Shown one piece after another: positions 1 through 6,937 of a stretch of 8,563 nucleotides of DNA (within the stretch, counting starts at the first letter, position 1; every line of letters starts with the position of its first letter). This DNA comes from Clostridia bacterium (GTDB taxonomy: Bacteria > Bacillota > Clostridia > Christensenellales > Borkfalkiaceae): NCBI GenBank assembly GCA_029063275.1, contig JAIDOO010000055.1:1-8563 (forward strand), read 5' to 3'. Made by a program: the position numbers and the translations under genes. Below the pieces are notes generated by a model that saw nothing but the letters and a program-made list of their open reading frames with translations, was not told the DNA's origin and searched no databases.

Positions 1-52
1 ACTCATATCTTTATAAGCGCGTAAGGTCTTAAAATATTTATATAATTAAGGG

Positions 53-81
53 TTGATTTTTGGGCGGGCATCTGTTATAAT
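53..81 (+). promoter_or_regulatory. sigma-A type promoter of the pyrH operon
   Basis: A -35 box TTGATT (53-58) and a perfect -10 box TATAAT (76-81) are separated by 17 bp. A TG one base before the -10 box (73-74) makes it an extended -10 promoter. Transcription would start near 88, giving a leader of about 43 nt before the pyrH ATG. In many Bacillota tsf lies upstream of pyrH; here this promoter would let pyrH and the genes after it be transcribed independently. Nothing recognisable is encoded in 1-52. Confidence 0.8.
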
Positions 82-130
82 ATTGTAGATAAACTATAAC
101 CTAACCGAAAAACGGTTGACAGGAGTTTTT

Positions 131-847
131 ATGACGCCTAAATACAAAAGGGTACTTATCAAACTTTCGGGCGAGGCGCTTGCGGGACCGCAGGGGCACG
201 GCTTGGACGAAAACGTAATTTCGCGCGTGGTGGAACAGATTAAAAAAGTCCACGAAATGGGCGTGGAAATAGCTTTGGTTATCGGCGGCGGAAACTTCTG
301 GCGCGGACGTCAGGGCAAACAGATGGACCGCGCCACCGCGGACCATATGGGTATGCTTGCAACGGTTATGAACTCGCTTGCAATGATGGACGCTTTGGAA
401 CAGCGCGGAATACCCACCAGAGTGCAGACGGCGCTTATTATGACCTCGGTCGCGGAGCCCTACATTTTAAGAAAAGCTTTACACCACTTCGAAAAGGGCA
501 GGATAGTCATTATGGCTTGCGGAACGGGCAATCCCTATTGCTCGACCGACACCGCCGCCGCACAGCGCGCCTGCGAAATTCAGGCTAACGTGCTGTTAAT
601 GGCAAAAAATATCGACGGCATTTACGACAGCGACCCTCATACAAATAAATCGGCTAAAAAATACGACCATATAAATTATATCGACGTAATCAAAAACGGC
701 ATAAAAGCAATGGACTATACCGCCGCGACTATGTGTATGGAAAACGACATTCCCGTGCTTGCGTTCGGACTTGATGAACAGGATTGTTTAATCAAAGCCG
801 TCTGCGGAGAAAAAATAGGCACCGTTATAGACAATAAAAAAATTTAA
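131..847 (+). CDS. pyrH: UMP kinase (uridylate kinase)
   Basis: Bacterial UMP kinase phosphorylates UMP to UDP with ATP, the committed step to UTP and CTP, in the cytoplasm. The 238-aa product has the usual length and the amino-acid-kinase fold landmarks: KLSGEAL at 11-17 (phosphate loop with Lys11), GGGNFWRG at 52-59, a D-H-MGMLAT segment at 71-78, GTGNPYCSTDTAAA at 131-144 (UMP/ATP site; Cys137 where Phe is commoner) and DGIYDSDP at 162-169. The start is the ATG at 131, because AGGAG (121-125) sits 5 nt upstream; an in-frame TTG at 116 lies before that site and would give five extra residues. It is the first gene of a tight operon with frr 15 nt downstream. In the family the enzyme is hexameric, activated by GTP and inhibited by UTP; nothing here suggests a departure from that. 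Confidence 0.97.
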   Translation: MTPKYKRVLIKLSGEALAGPQGHGLDENVISRVVEQIKKVHEMGVEIALVIGGGNFWRGRQGKQMDRATADHMGMLATVMNSLAMMDALEQRGIPTRVQTALIMTSVAEPYILRKALHHFEKGRIVIMACGTGNPYCSTDTAAAQRACEIQANVLLMAKNIDGIYDSDPHTNKSAKKYDHINYIDVIKNGIKAMDYTAATMCMENDIPVLAFGLDEQDCLIKAVCGEKIGTVIDNKKI

Positions 848-862
848 AAGAGGATATAAATT

Positions 863-1435
863 ATGATAGAGAACGAGCAGGCGGAAGAGATACTTTTAAT
901 TCTTGACGACAAATTGACGAAAACCGTGAGCGTATTAAAGGAAGAATTTTCTTCGGTGCGCGCGGGCAGGGCTAATCCCCACATTCTCGATAAAGTTATG
1001 GTGGACTATTACGGAGCAATGACCCCCGTATCACAGACGGCGGCAATTTCCGTACAGGAGGGCAAATGCCTCGTCATTTCGCCCTGGGACGCGTCCATTT
1101 TAAAGGGAATTGAAAAGGCTATACAGCTTTCGAATATCGGCATAACCCCCACCAACGACGGCAAGGTTATCCGCCTCGTGTTCCCCGACCTCACCGAAGA
1201 GAGAAGGCGCGAGCTTACCAAACAGATTAAAAAGACGGGCGAGGATTCTAAGGTTGCGGCGCGCAACTGCCGCCGCGACGCAATGGACGGATTAAAAAAG
1301 CTGAAAAACGACAAGGTTTTGTCCGAGGACGAAACAGCCGCAGTTGAAAAAGAGGTAGAAAAGGCGGTATCCGACGCGATAGCGCAAATCGACGCGGCGG
1401 TAGCCGTTAAGGAAAAGGAGATAATGACCGTTTAA
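863..1435 (+). CDS. frr: Ribosome recycling factor
   Basis: RRF acts with EF-G to split post-termination ribosomes from mRNA in the cytoplasm. The 190-aa protein is close to the normal ~185 aa. It shows the family signature throughout: VRAGRANP at 32-39, VDYYG at 47-51, PWDASILKGIEKAI around 74-87, the arginine-rich TEERRRELTK at 111-120, and KVAARNCRRDA around 130-140, which lies in the long three-helix bundle. The C-terminal 40 residues are charged and helical, as expected. AGAGGA (849-854) is 8 nt before the ATG. The 15-nt gap to pyrH and 7-nt gap to uppS indicate co-transcription. The pyrH-frr pair is almost universal in bacteria. No key residue appears to be missing. Confidence 0.97.
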   Translation: MIENEQAEEILLILDDKLTKTVSVLKEEFSSVRAGRANPHILDKVMVDYYGAMTPVSQTAAISVQEGKCLVISPWDASILKGIEKAIQLSNIGITPTNDGKVIRLVFPDLTEERRRELTKQIKKTGEDSKVAARNCRRDAMDGLKKLKNDKVLSEDETAAVEKEVEKAVSDAIAQIDAAVAVKEKEIMTV

Positions 1436-1442
1436 CGGAATT

Positions 1443-2132
1443 ATGGATACAGGCAAATTGCCCGTACACGTCGGCGTCATAATGGACGGCAACGGCAGGT
1501 GGGCGAAAAAACGGCTTATGCCGAGGAAGCTCGGTCATAAGTTCGGAATGGACAGAATGATAGGGCTGGCGGAACACGCAAAATCGTCGGGTGTGAAGTA
1601 CCTGACCGTTTACGTTATGTCTACCGAAAATCTTGCCCGCAGGTCTAAGGACGAAATCGAGGGGCTTTTTACCCTGATACGCAAATATTTTACGGTAAAC
1701 GTAAAAAAGCTGTTTGACCGCGGTTCGGGCATAAAGGTAATAGGCGATACTTCCGTTCTGCCGGACGACGTGATAAAAATTTTGGAGGACGCGGACAACG
1801 CCTCGCCCGAAAATCCCGATTTTACCCTGGTGTTTGCAATAAACTACGGCGGCAGGGGCGAAATTGTTAACGCGGTAAACAAAGCTGTTATAAATGGCGG
1901 CAAAGTTGACGAAAATTCCTTTGCAAGCCTGCTTTATACGGGCGGAATTCCCGACCCCGACCTGATTATAAGGACGGGCGGTGAGATGAGGCTTTCAAAC
2001 TTTTTGACATATCAGTCGGCTTATGCCGAGCTGTATTTTACGGACGTTTTATTCCCCGATTTTTCTGACGCGGAATTTGACAAAGCTTTGACCGACTACG
2101 CCGCGAGAGAGCGCAGGTTCGGCAAAGCGTAA
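1443..2132 (+). CDS. uppS: Isoprenyl transferase (undecaprenyl diphosphate synthase)
   Basis: This cis-prenyltransferase condenses farnesyl-PP with isopentenyl-PP to make undecaprenyl-PP, the lipid carrier for peptidoglycan and other wall polymers. In 229 aa it keeps the signatures: [13 protein letters not shown] at 9-21 with catalytic Asp15, GHKFG at 31-35, STEN at 60-63, NYGGRGEI at 134-141, [17 protein letters not shown] at 171-187 and AYAELYF at 193-199, ending in RRFG. The residue after STEN is Leu where Trp is usual, and the protein is slightly shorter than the typical 240-250 aa. The ATG follows the frr stop by only 7 nt and has no good Shine-Dalgarno; an AAGGAG at 1415-1420 lies too far upstream (22 nt). 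Translation is therefore probably coupled to termination of frr. cdsA follows after 14 nt. Confidence 0.96.
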   Translation: MDTGKLPVHVGVIMDGNGRWAKKRLMPRKLGHKFGMDRMIGLAEHAKSSGVKYLTVYVMSTENLARRSKDEIEGLFTLIRKYFTVNVKKLFDRGSGIKVIGDTSVLPDDVIKILEDADNASPENPDFTLVFAINYGGRGEIVNAVNKAVINGGKVDENSFASLLYTGGIPDPDLIIRTGGEMRLSNFLTYQSAYAELYFTDVLFPDFSDAEFDKALTDYAARERRFGKA

Positions 2133-2146
2133 TCATAAGGAGATTT

Positions 2147-3049
2147 ATGCGCAAGAGAGTTTTAACGAGCGTAATATACGTTTTAATATGGATAGTGCTG
2201 TGCGCTTTAAAGTGGCTTGTCCCCGTATGGGGCGCTCTGGGCTTTGACGCGCTGTTCTGCGCTATTTCGGTGCTGTGCAGTCTTGAATTGCTTCGCTCGG
2301 TCAAAGGGGTATCCCTTTCGCAAAAAGTTCTGACCGTTGCATTCTGCGCGGTGGCGGTTCCTTTGTATACCGTAACCCAGATGACTACGGGCGGAGGATT
2401 TATTGCGCTTGCAATATGCTTCGGCGTATACCTTATGGCGCTTGCCGCTTTCAACGTATTCAATTACGGTGTCTGCACGCTGAGGGGCACTGCTACCTGC
2501 ATATTCACAATGATTTACTGCGGTGTTTTATGCTGTATACTTTCCGCAGTCAATCACGTTGAAAATAACTCGGTTGCGGCAATAATAATGCTGTTTATAA
2601 CCGTCATGTTCACCGACAGCGCGGCTTATATTTTCGGCTCGTTGTTCGGAAGATTTTTGCCCCGCAAGCTTGCTCCCAGGGTAAGCCCCCAAAAGACGCT
2701 TATCGGAGGTTTTGGCGGATTAATCGGCGGTATGCTGGGCGGAATTGCGGCTTACGGACTCAGCGTAGGTCTTAATGAATTGAACGGCGTTATAAATTCC
2801 GATACATTGGGCACGGCTATACAGTTTTCAACTGGAATTCCCGCGATAGTGGTATTTATGCTGGCGGGACTGGTTATTTCGATATTCGCCCAGATCGGCG
2901 ACCTGTTCGAAAGCGCGGTAAAACGCGAATGTAACGTCAAGGATATGGGAAATCTTTTGCCCGGGCACGGCGGAGTTTTGGACAGATTTGACAGTATGCT
3001 CTTCTGCGGAGTAATAGTCCTAATCGCCTTTTGGGTAGTAATAATTTAA
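2147..3049 (+). CDS. cdsA: Phosphatidate cytidylyltransferase (CDP-diglyceride synthase)
   Basis: CdsA joins CTP to phosphatidic acid to give CDP-diacylglycerol, the precursor of bacterial phospholipids, in the membrane. The 300-aa protein is almost wholly hydrophobic, with about eight membrane segments. Its C-terminal part matches the family signature exactly: S256-x-x-K259-R260, K265-D266, then [14 protein letters not shown] at 270-283. Asp157 ([10 protein letters not shown]) and Asp252 (QIGDLFES) are the expected metal-site acidic residues. The loop SPQKTLIGG (180-188) carries Ile186 where many homologues have Glu (SPKKTxEG), a mild oddity. AAGGAG (2137-2142) lies 4 nt before the ATG. It closes the first transcription unit: a large hairpin follows 21 nt after the stop codon. 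Confidence 0.96.
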   Translation: MRKRVLTSVIYVLIWIVLCALKWLVPVWGALGFDALFCAISVLCSLELLRSVKGVSLSQKVLTVAFCAVAVPLYTVTQMTTGGGFIALAICFGVYLMALAAFNVFNYGVCTLRGTATCIFTMIYCGVLCCILSAVNHVENNSVAAIIMLFITVMFTDSAAYIFGSLFGRFLPRKLAPRVSPQKTLIGGFGGLIGGMLGGIAAYGLSVGLNELNGVINSDTLGTAIQFSTGIPAIVVFMLAGLVISIFAQIGDLFESAVKRECNVKDMGNLLPGHGGVLDRFDSMLFCGVIVLIAFWVVII

Positions 3050-3070
3050 TAATTAAAAAAATCAAAAGCT

Positions 3071-3142
3071 CCGTAGGCGGGCTGTTGTAAATTTAAACAA
3101 GCTTAAACGGGCAAATTTATAACAGCTCGTCTACGGTTTTTT
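3071..3142 (+). terminator. Long 24-bp hairpin with T-tract between cdsA and dxr
   Basis: The left arm 3071-3094 pairs with 3113-3136 over 24 consecutive positions around an 18-nt loop (3095-3112). The three positions that are not Watson-Crick (3077/3130, 3080/3127, 3087/3120) are all G·U wobbles in the + strand RNA. CTACGG at the foot is followed by six T (3137-3142), and an A-rich stretch precedes it. It therefore reads as a rho-independent terminator for the pyrH-cdsA unit, though with a stem far longer than usual. The T-tract runs into the -35 box of the dxr promoter. Confidence 0.75.
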
Positions 3143-3171
3143 GTCATTAAATAAAAATTTTCGGGTATAAT
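3141..3171 (+). promoter_or_regulatory. Promoter of dxr, probably giving a leaderless mRNA
   Basis: TTGTCA (3141-3146) and a perfect TATAAT (3166-3171) are 19 bp apart, longer than ideal. The expected start of transcription, 6-7 nt after the -10 box, falls on or next to the A of the dxr ATG at 3177. No Shine-Dalgarno lies upstream of that ATG, which agrees with a leaderless transcript. If the -35 assignment is wrong, the -10 box alone still gives the same geometry. Confidence 0.55.
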
Positions 3172-3176
3172 AATAT

Positions 3177-4271
3177 ATGAAAAAAGTTGCTTTGATAGGA
3201 AGCTGCGGCAGTATAGGCTTGCAGGTTCTGGAAATTGTAAGACGCCATCCCGAGGAGTTTGAAATCGTTGCGCTTGCAACGCGCTCGGAAAATCTGATTT
3301 TCGAAAGCCAGATAGCCGAGTTCAGACCAAAGCTTGCGGCGGCGTTTTATACCGACAGGTACAAGGCTTTGGAGGTTGCGGCTTGCGCGGATGCGGATAT
3401 AGTATTCAACGCGGCAAGCGGTTTCGAGGGGCTGGAATATTCCCTTACGGCAGTAAAAGCGGGTAAAACGCTTGCGCTCGCAAACAAAGAGAGCATAGTC
3501 TGCGGCGGCGAAATTCTTTTGCCCCTTGCAAAAAAGAAGGGGGTGCAGATTATCCCCGTAGACAGCGAGCACTCGGCAATCTGGCAGTGCCTCGATTTCA
3601 GCCAAAAGCCCGTGAGACGTCTTATCATAACCGCAAGCGGCGGTCCCTTCAGGGACTGCGCGCGCGACGTTCTTGACAAGGTTACCCCCGAGGAAGCGCT
3701 TAAACACCCCACCTGGAATATGGGCAAAAAAATTACGGTGGACAGCGCGACTTTAATGAACAAAGGCTTCGAGATTATCGAAGCGCACGGGCTTTTCGGC
3801 GTGCCCTACGAGCATATCGACGCGGTAATCCAGCCGCAGAGCGTAGTTCATTCGTTGGTGGAATTCACCGACGGCTCAACCTTGGCTCAGCTCAGCTTTC
3901 CCACTATGCAGGTGCCCATTCAGCTTGCATTGAGTTATCCCGCGCGGCTCGACCTTGCGGTGCCGCCTTTGGACTATACCAAGCCTTTTTCGCTGGACTT
4001 CAAGCCCCTTATAAAGGAAAACTATCCCTGCTATGCGCTCGCTGTGGAGTGCGGTCAGGCGGGCGGTATACTGCCTTGCGTGCTTAACGCCGCAGACGAG
4101 GTTGCCGTAGCCGCATTTTTGGAACGCAGGATATCCATTACGGATATTTTCCGCGTAACGGAAGGGGTCGTCAGCAAAACGCGGCAGGCGGGCGTACATA
4201 GCTTTACACAGCTTGAAGAAGCCGACGTGATTGCGCGGACGCTTGCTAAAAAAATAATAGACGGGTTGTAA
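3177..4271 (+). CDS. dxr: 1-deoxy-D-xylulose 5-phosphate reductoisomerase
   Basis: DXR (IspC) rearranges and reduces DXP to 2-C-methylerythritol 4-phosphate with NADPH and a divalent metal, the committed step of the MEP isoprenoid pathway. Its products feed the UppS encoded just upstream. The 364-aa product shows the NADPH loop GSCGSIG at 8-14 (Cys10 where Thr is usual), LANKESIVCGG at 101-111, the metal site VDSEHSA at 128-134 (Asp129, Glu131), ASGGPFR at 153-159, HPTWNMGKK at 177-185 and NKGFE at 195-199 (Glu199, metal ligand). IQPQSVVH at 218-225 has Gln219 in place of the usual first His, and LNAADEV at 303-309 has Asp307 for the usual Asn. The NADPH domain is about 20 residues shorter than typical, around 40-75. 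The start fixes the canonical MKK N-terminus, yet has no Shine-Dalgarno. Confidence 0.96.
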   Translation: MKKVALIGSCGSIGLQVLEIVRRHPEEFEIVALATRSENLIFESQIAEFRPKLAAAFYTDRYKALEVAACADADIVFNAASGFEGLEYSLTAVKAGKTLALANKESIVCGGEILLPLAKKKGVQIIPVDSEHSAIWQCLDFSQKPVRRLIITASGGPFRDCARDVLDKVTPEEALKHPTWNMGKKITVDSATLMNKGFEIIEAHGLFGVPYEHIDAVIQPQSVVHSLVEFTDGSTLAQLSFPTMQVPIQLALSYPARLDLAVPPLDYTKPFSLDFKPLIKENYPCYALAVECGQAGGILPCVLNAADEVAVAAFLERRISITDIFRVTEGVVSKTRQAGVHSFTQLEEADVIARTLAKKIIDGL

Positions 4272-5383
4272 TGAATTTTCTTTCGGTGTCATCGGTAATG
4301 AATACGGTCTTTGCGGTCATACTTGCAATAGCGATATTGCTTGTTATGATTACCGTTCATGAGTTCGGTCATTACACAGCCGGAAAAATTCTTAAATTCA
4401 AAATAAACGAGTTTGCAATAGGCTTCGGTCCCAAGCTTTTCAGACGCACTTCCAAAAAAACGGGCGAAGCGTTTTCGATAAGGCTATTCCCGCTCGGCGG
4501 GTTTTGTGCGTTCGACGGTGAGGACGCGGAGGGCTTGAATCCTAACAGCTTCAACAACAAAGCGCCCTGGAAGAGGATAATAGTCCTTATTTCGGGACCG
4601 TTAATGAACTATATATTAGCTTTACTGCTGATTATAATTTCGATGTTTGCGTTCGGGCAGATGCTGTTCAAAGTGGGCTCGGTCGTGCCTGCGCCGCAGG
4701 ACAGCTATATCGGGTACAGCCTTCAAGAGGGGGATATGATTTCCGCCGTGGACGGCAATGGCATTTATCTGACCTCCGACCTTATGACAGCGCTGGGCGG
4801 TAAATCAGAGGGCGATATAGTTGAAATCACGGTTTTCCGCGACGGCAATAAGCAGAAGATAGAGGTTATGCTCCGCGGCGACTGCGACTTTAAAAACTCG
4901 GAAGAAACGAGCAAGCTCTGGAACGCGCTGGGCATAGGTACCTACGAGGGCGAGGACGGAAAAAATTACTGGAACATAGGTGTCGAATCCCACCGCTTCG
5001 GATTTTTTGAAACGATAGGCAGGTCGTTCGTATATTCGTTCAGGATAGCGGGTACTATTTTCAAGGTTTTAGGCGAACTGTTGACGGGGCATTTAGGGCT
5101 CTCCGCAATGGGCGGGCCTGTTACTACGATAAAGCTTACTTCTCAAATTGCCTCGCAGAGTGTGCAGAACTTTTTTGAAATCGCCGCGTATATCGGGGTA
5201 AACCTTGCGGTGTTCAATCTTCTGCCTATACCCGCGCTGGACGGAAGCAAGGTGGTTTTCTGCCTGATAGAAATCATTTTCAGAAAACCCGTGCCGAGGA
5301 AGATAGAGGCGGTAATCCACGCCGTGGGCTTTGTGCTGATTCTTGCCTTTGCGGTTTTAACGGATATACTTCAATTCATATAA
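4271..5383 (+). CDS. rseP: RIP metalloprotease RseP/RasP (site-2 protease)
   Basis: This is an intramembrane zinc protease that cleaves membrane proteins already cut at site 1, such as anti-sigma factors and signal-peptide remnants. The 370-aa protein has the zinc motif HEFGH at 30-34 in its first membrane segment. It continues with GFGPKLF at 51-57, RLFPLGGF at 71-78, a second membrane helix around 102-128, one PDZ domain around 132-203, and the third zinc ligand in NLLPIPALDG at 316-325 (Asp324), followed by a final helix at 350-368. Its ATG overlaps the dxr stop codon by one base (TAATG), with no strong Shine-Dalgarno, so translation is probably coupled. A downstream in-frame ATG (4298) has no better site. 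RseP commonly follows dxr in Bacillota. It ends in a strong terminator overlapping its stop codon. Confidence 0.96.
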   Translation: MNFLSVSSVMNTVFAVILAIAILLVMITVHEFGHYTAGKILKFKINEFAIGFGPKLFRRTSKKTGEAFSIRLFPLGGFCAFDGEDAEGLNPNSFNNKAPWKRIIVLISGPLMNYILALLLIIISMFAFGQMLFKVGSVVPAPQDSYIGYSLQEGDMISAVDGNGIYLTSDLMTALGGKSEGDIVEITVFRDGNKQKIEVMLRGDCDFKNSEETSKLWNALGIGTYEGEDGKNYWNIGVESHRFGFFETIGRSFVYSFRIAGTIFKVLGELLTGHLGLSAMGGPVTTIKLTSQIASQSVQNFFEIAAYIGVNLAVFNLLPIPALDGSKVVFCLIEIIFRKPVPRKIEAVIHAVGFVLILAFAVLTDILQFI

Positions 5384-5415
5384 AAAGCCGCCGAGCTTTT
5401 GCCCGGCGGCTTTTT
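5382..5415. terminator. Bidirectional terminator between rseP and thiT
   Basis: AAAAAGCCGCCG (5382-5393) and CGGCGGCTTTTT (5404-5415) form a perfect 12-bp palindrome with a 10-nt loop. The GC core has T-runs on both strands, so it serves rseP on the + strand and the convergent thiT on the - strand, whose stop codon is at 5420-5422. It overlaps the rseP stop codon (5381-5383). Confidence 0.92.
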
Positions 5416-5419
5416 AATT

Positions 5420-6613
5420 TTATTTGTCTTGGGTTATGGGTTCGGCAGGTTGAACGGGTTTGGGATATTTCTCCAAAAGTCTTACAAACGCCTTGGAAGA
5501 AAGTACAGCAACGCCTGCGGCGATTACGAGCGCCATATCCGCAAACACGAACGAGTTATATGCCGCGCTGTATACAAAGAAGCCGCCCAATCCGCTGAAA
5601 CCCGCATCGGTTGCATACGCGCTGAAAGCGAACACGCCCGAAAGCAGATGTGCGCAAAATCTGAGTGCGGAAACGAGAATTGCGCCGAGCAAAAATTTTA
5701 CCTGCGGGAATCTGAGCGCTTCGATTTTTGAGAACGCGCCCGCAAACGCTACAAAGCAGAATGCAATCGGATAATCTAAAAGGAACTGCGCGGGATGAAT
5801 GATATACGGGTCCTGCATAGCCTGCATAAGTCCGTAAATCAGTCCTACCAAAATTCCTTTCCGCGTTCCGTAGACGTACGAGTACAGCATAACGGGCAAC
5901 AATGAAACAAGCGTAACGCTTCCTCCCTGCGGCATTTTCCAAAGCTGTACATAAGATAAAACAAAACTCAGGGCAATACAAATTCCCGCAAGCGCGATTG
6001 CGCGGCTGTCGAATTTATATTTGTTTTTTCTGCCGAGAATAATTGCGGCAACTACCGCGCCGATAACGAGCGCGGCGGCGGAGATGTAGAGCGCAAGCTC
6101 GTTTACATTGCCGTAACCGTTGTAATAGCCGTCGTCAGATATGCGGCGCGAGTAGTAAATACCGATTGTAACGCCCGCAGCGATAACACCTGCGCCGCAG
6201 ATTCCGCCCAGAATTTTAGCGAGCAGTGAAAACGCCGCGTTCTTTTTTATGCCAACGATAAAAAGAGCGATTCCGCTTACGAGCACGGCGGCAAAGAGGA
6301 CCAAAAGCGGTACGAATACGAAGTTAATTACGTCGTGATTAACTGAGTTGTATTCGAGGTAATCGCCGCTCATCCGCTTTAAAAGTTGCAGAACAAGCAT
6401 AATTATGCCGGCAATGAGCGCGTATGCGATAAACGCGGCAAATGCGTACTTGGCAAACTTTGCGGCTTTGTCCTTTTCAAGCTTTTTTGCAAGCACGCAA
6501 CCCCAAACGGCAATGCCCGATACAACGAGCGCGGCAAGGATTGCAACTGTCAGCCACAAGAGGACGGGTTCGGCAACGTCGTATGGATAGACGACCGAGA
6601 GTGCATAAATCAT
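5420..6613 (-). CDS. thiT: ThiT-like thiamine ECF transporter substrate-binding subunit with extra N-terminal membrane domain
   Basis: The C-terminal part (about 201-385) resembles ThiT, the membrane S component that binds thiamine and docks on a shared EcfT/EcfA module, not encoded here. From my memory of the Lactococcus protein, pocket residues are kept: Tyr281, His322, Tyr348 and Asn353. Asp280 stands where Glu is usual, and Phe330 where Trp is usual. The family is normally about 180-200 aa. This protein has 397 because of some 200 N-terminal residues forming about five further membrane segments (17-40, 55-79, 96-121, 131-152, 173-193), which I do not recognise. The start is the ATG at 6611-6613, because AAAAGGAG (6621-6628 in - orientation) lies 7 nt upstream. 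Longer in-frame starts would run into the riboswitch terminator. The upstream TPP riboswitch independently supports the thiamine assignment. The gene appears monocistronic. Confidence 0.88.
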   Translation of the reverse strand: MIYALSVVYPYDVAEPVLLWLTVAILAALVVSGIAVWGCVLAKKLEKDKAAKFAKYAFAAFIAYALIAGIIMLVLQLLKRMSGDYLEYNSVNHDVINFVFVPLLVLFAAVLVSGIALFIVGIKKNAAFSLLAKILGGICGAGVIAAGVTIGIYYSRRISDDGYYNGYGNVNELALYISAAALVIGAVVAAIILGRKNKYKFDSRAIALAGICIALSFVLSYVQLWKMPQGGSVTLVSLLPVMLYSYVYGTRKGILVGLIYGLMQAMQDPYIIHPAQFLLDYPIAFCFVAFAGAFSKIEALRFPQVKFLLGAILVSALRFCAHLLSGVFAFSAYATDAGFSGLGGFFVYSAAYNSFVFADMALVIAAGVAVLSSKAFVRLLEKYPKPVQPAEPITQDK

Positions 6614-6647
6614 AAATTTTCTCCTTTTACCGTCGTGTCCTTCCGCT

Positions 6648-6678
6648 AAAAAAACGTTCCCCGAAAAAAAGGGGAACG
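6648..6678 (-). terminator. Riboswitch expression-platform terminator upstream of thiT
   Basis: Read on the - strand, CGTTCCCC (6678-6671) pairs perfectly with GGGGAACG (6662-6655) around an 8-nt loop, followed by seven T (6654-6648). It lies directly after the TPP aptamer and before the thiT ribosome site, so thiamine pyrophosphate should stop transcription here. The antiterminator is not obvious; the aptamer's G-run at 6802-6806 could pair with the CCCC of the terminator arm, but this is a guess. Confidence 0.9.
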
Positions 6679-6687
6679 CGAAAAAAT

Positions 6688-6812
6688 CTCTTTGCACTAT
6701 CGCTCAACCATTACGTTGCCGATTCAAAGGGTATAATCTCAGCTCGTACGTCTACTTCGTGATTCTGCGTTAGCTTGCATTCTACGTGGTAGACGTCGGC
6801 ACCCCCGACGGT
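6688..6812 (-). ncRNA. TPP riboswitch (THI element)
   Basis: On the - strand the conserved order is GGGGGTGC (6806-6799), a long P3 stem (6789-6796 with 6748-6755, 8 bp), CTGAGA (6742-6737), ACCCTTTGAA (about 6732-6723), and a P5 hairpin CAAC/GTTG enclosing GTAATG, followed by AGCG. P2 pairs GGGT with ACCC, and P4 can form from AUCG with CGAU. P3 carries a 33-nt insert (6756-6788) that can itself fold. The 3' half departs from the commonest consensus (GAATCGG instead of GAACCTGA) but keeps the pairing. An outer P1 may form between about 6819-6830 and 6678-6686. It binds thiamine pyrophosphate and represses thiT. Confidence 0.93.
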
Positions 6813-6848
6813 ATTTAATTTTTATTCGCCGAAATTCAGCGTAATTAA

Positions 6849-6877
6849 ATTATAATTTAATTTGTATATAAAGTCAA
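6849..6877 (-). promoter_or_regulatory. Promoter of the TPP riboswitch-thiT transcript
   Basis: On the - strand, TTGACT (6877-6872) and TATAAT (6854-6849) are separated by 17 bp. Transcription would start near 6842, about 35 nt before the aptamer. Its -35 box directly abuts that of the divergent yfbR promoter. Confidence 0.85.
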
Positions 6878-6906
6878 TTGAAATTTTGCGGGTTTTATTG
6901 TATAAT
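6878..6906 (+). promoter_or_regulatory. Promoter of yfbR
   Basis: TTGAAA (6878-6883) and TATAAT (6901-6906) are separated by 17 bp. Transcription would start near 6912-6913, leaving a leader of about 150 nt before the yfbR ATG. The yfbR and thiT -35 boxes are adjacent with no base between them and share the palindrome TCAATTGA (6874-6881). Confidence 0.85.
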
Positions 6907-6937
6907 GATACAAACACAATCTTTTAAAAATAATTAA

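Noticed and set aside
1..52. Tail of an upstream gene such as tsf
   Set aside because: All three + frames close within about 30 nt and no recognisable C-terminus can be read, so nothing can be supported.
116..130. TTG start for pyrH, five codons upstream of the ATG
   Set aside because: The Shine-Dalgarno AGGAG (121-125) lies inside that extension and is correctly spaced only for the ATG at 131.
5399..5774. Two + strand ORFs opposite the 3' half of thiT
   Set aside because: They are antisense to a well-supported membrane protein, have no ribosome-binding sites, and one starts inside the bidirectional terminator.
6614..6697. Longer N-terminus for the thiT product, starting at 6697
   Set aside because: The extension is encoded by the riboswitch terminator hairpin and T-tract and would skip the good AAAAGGAG placed before the ATG at 6613.
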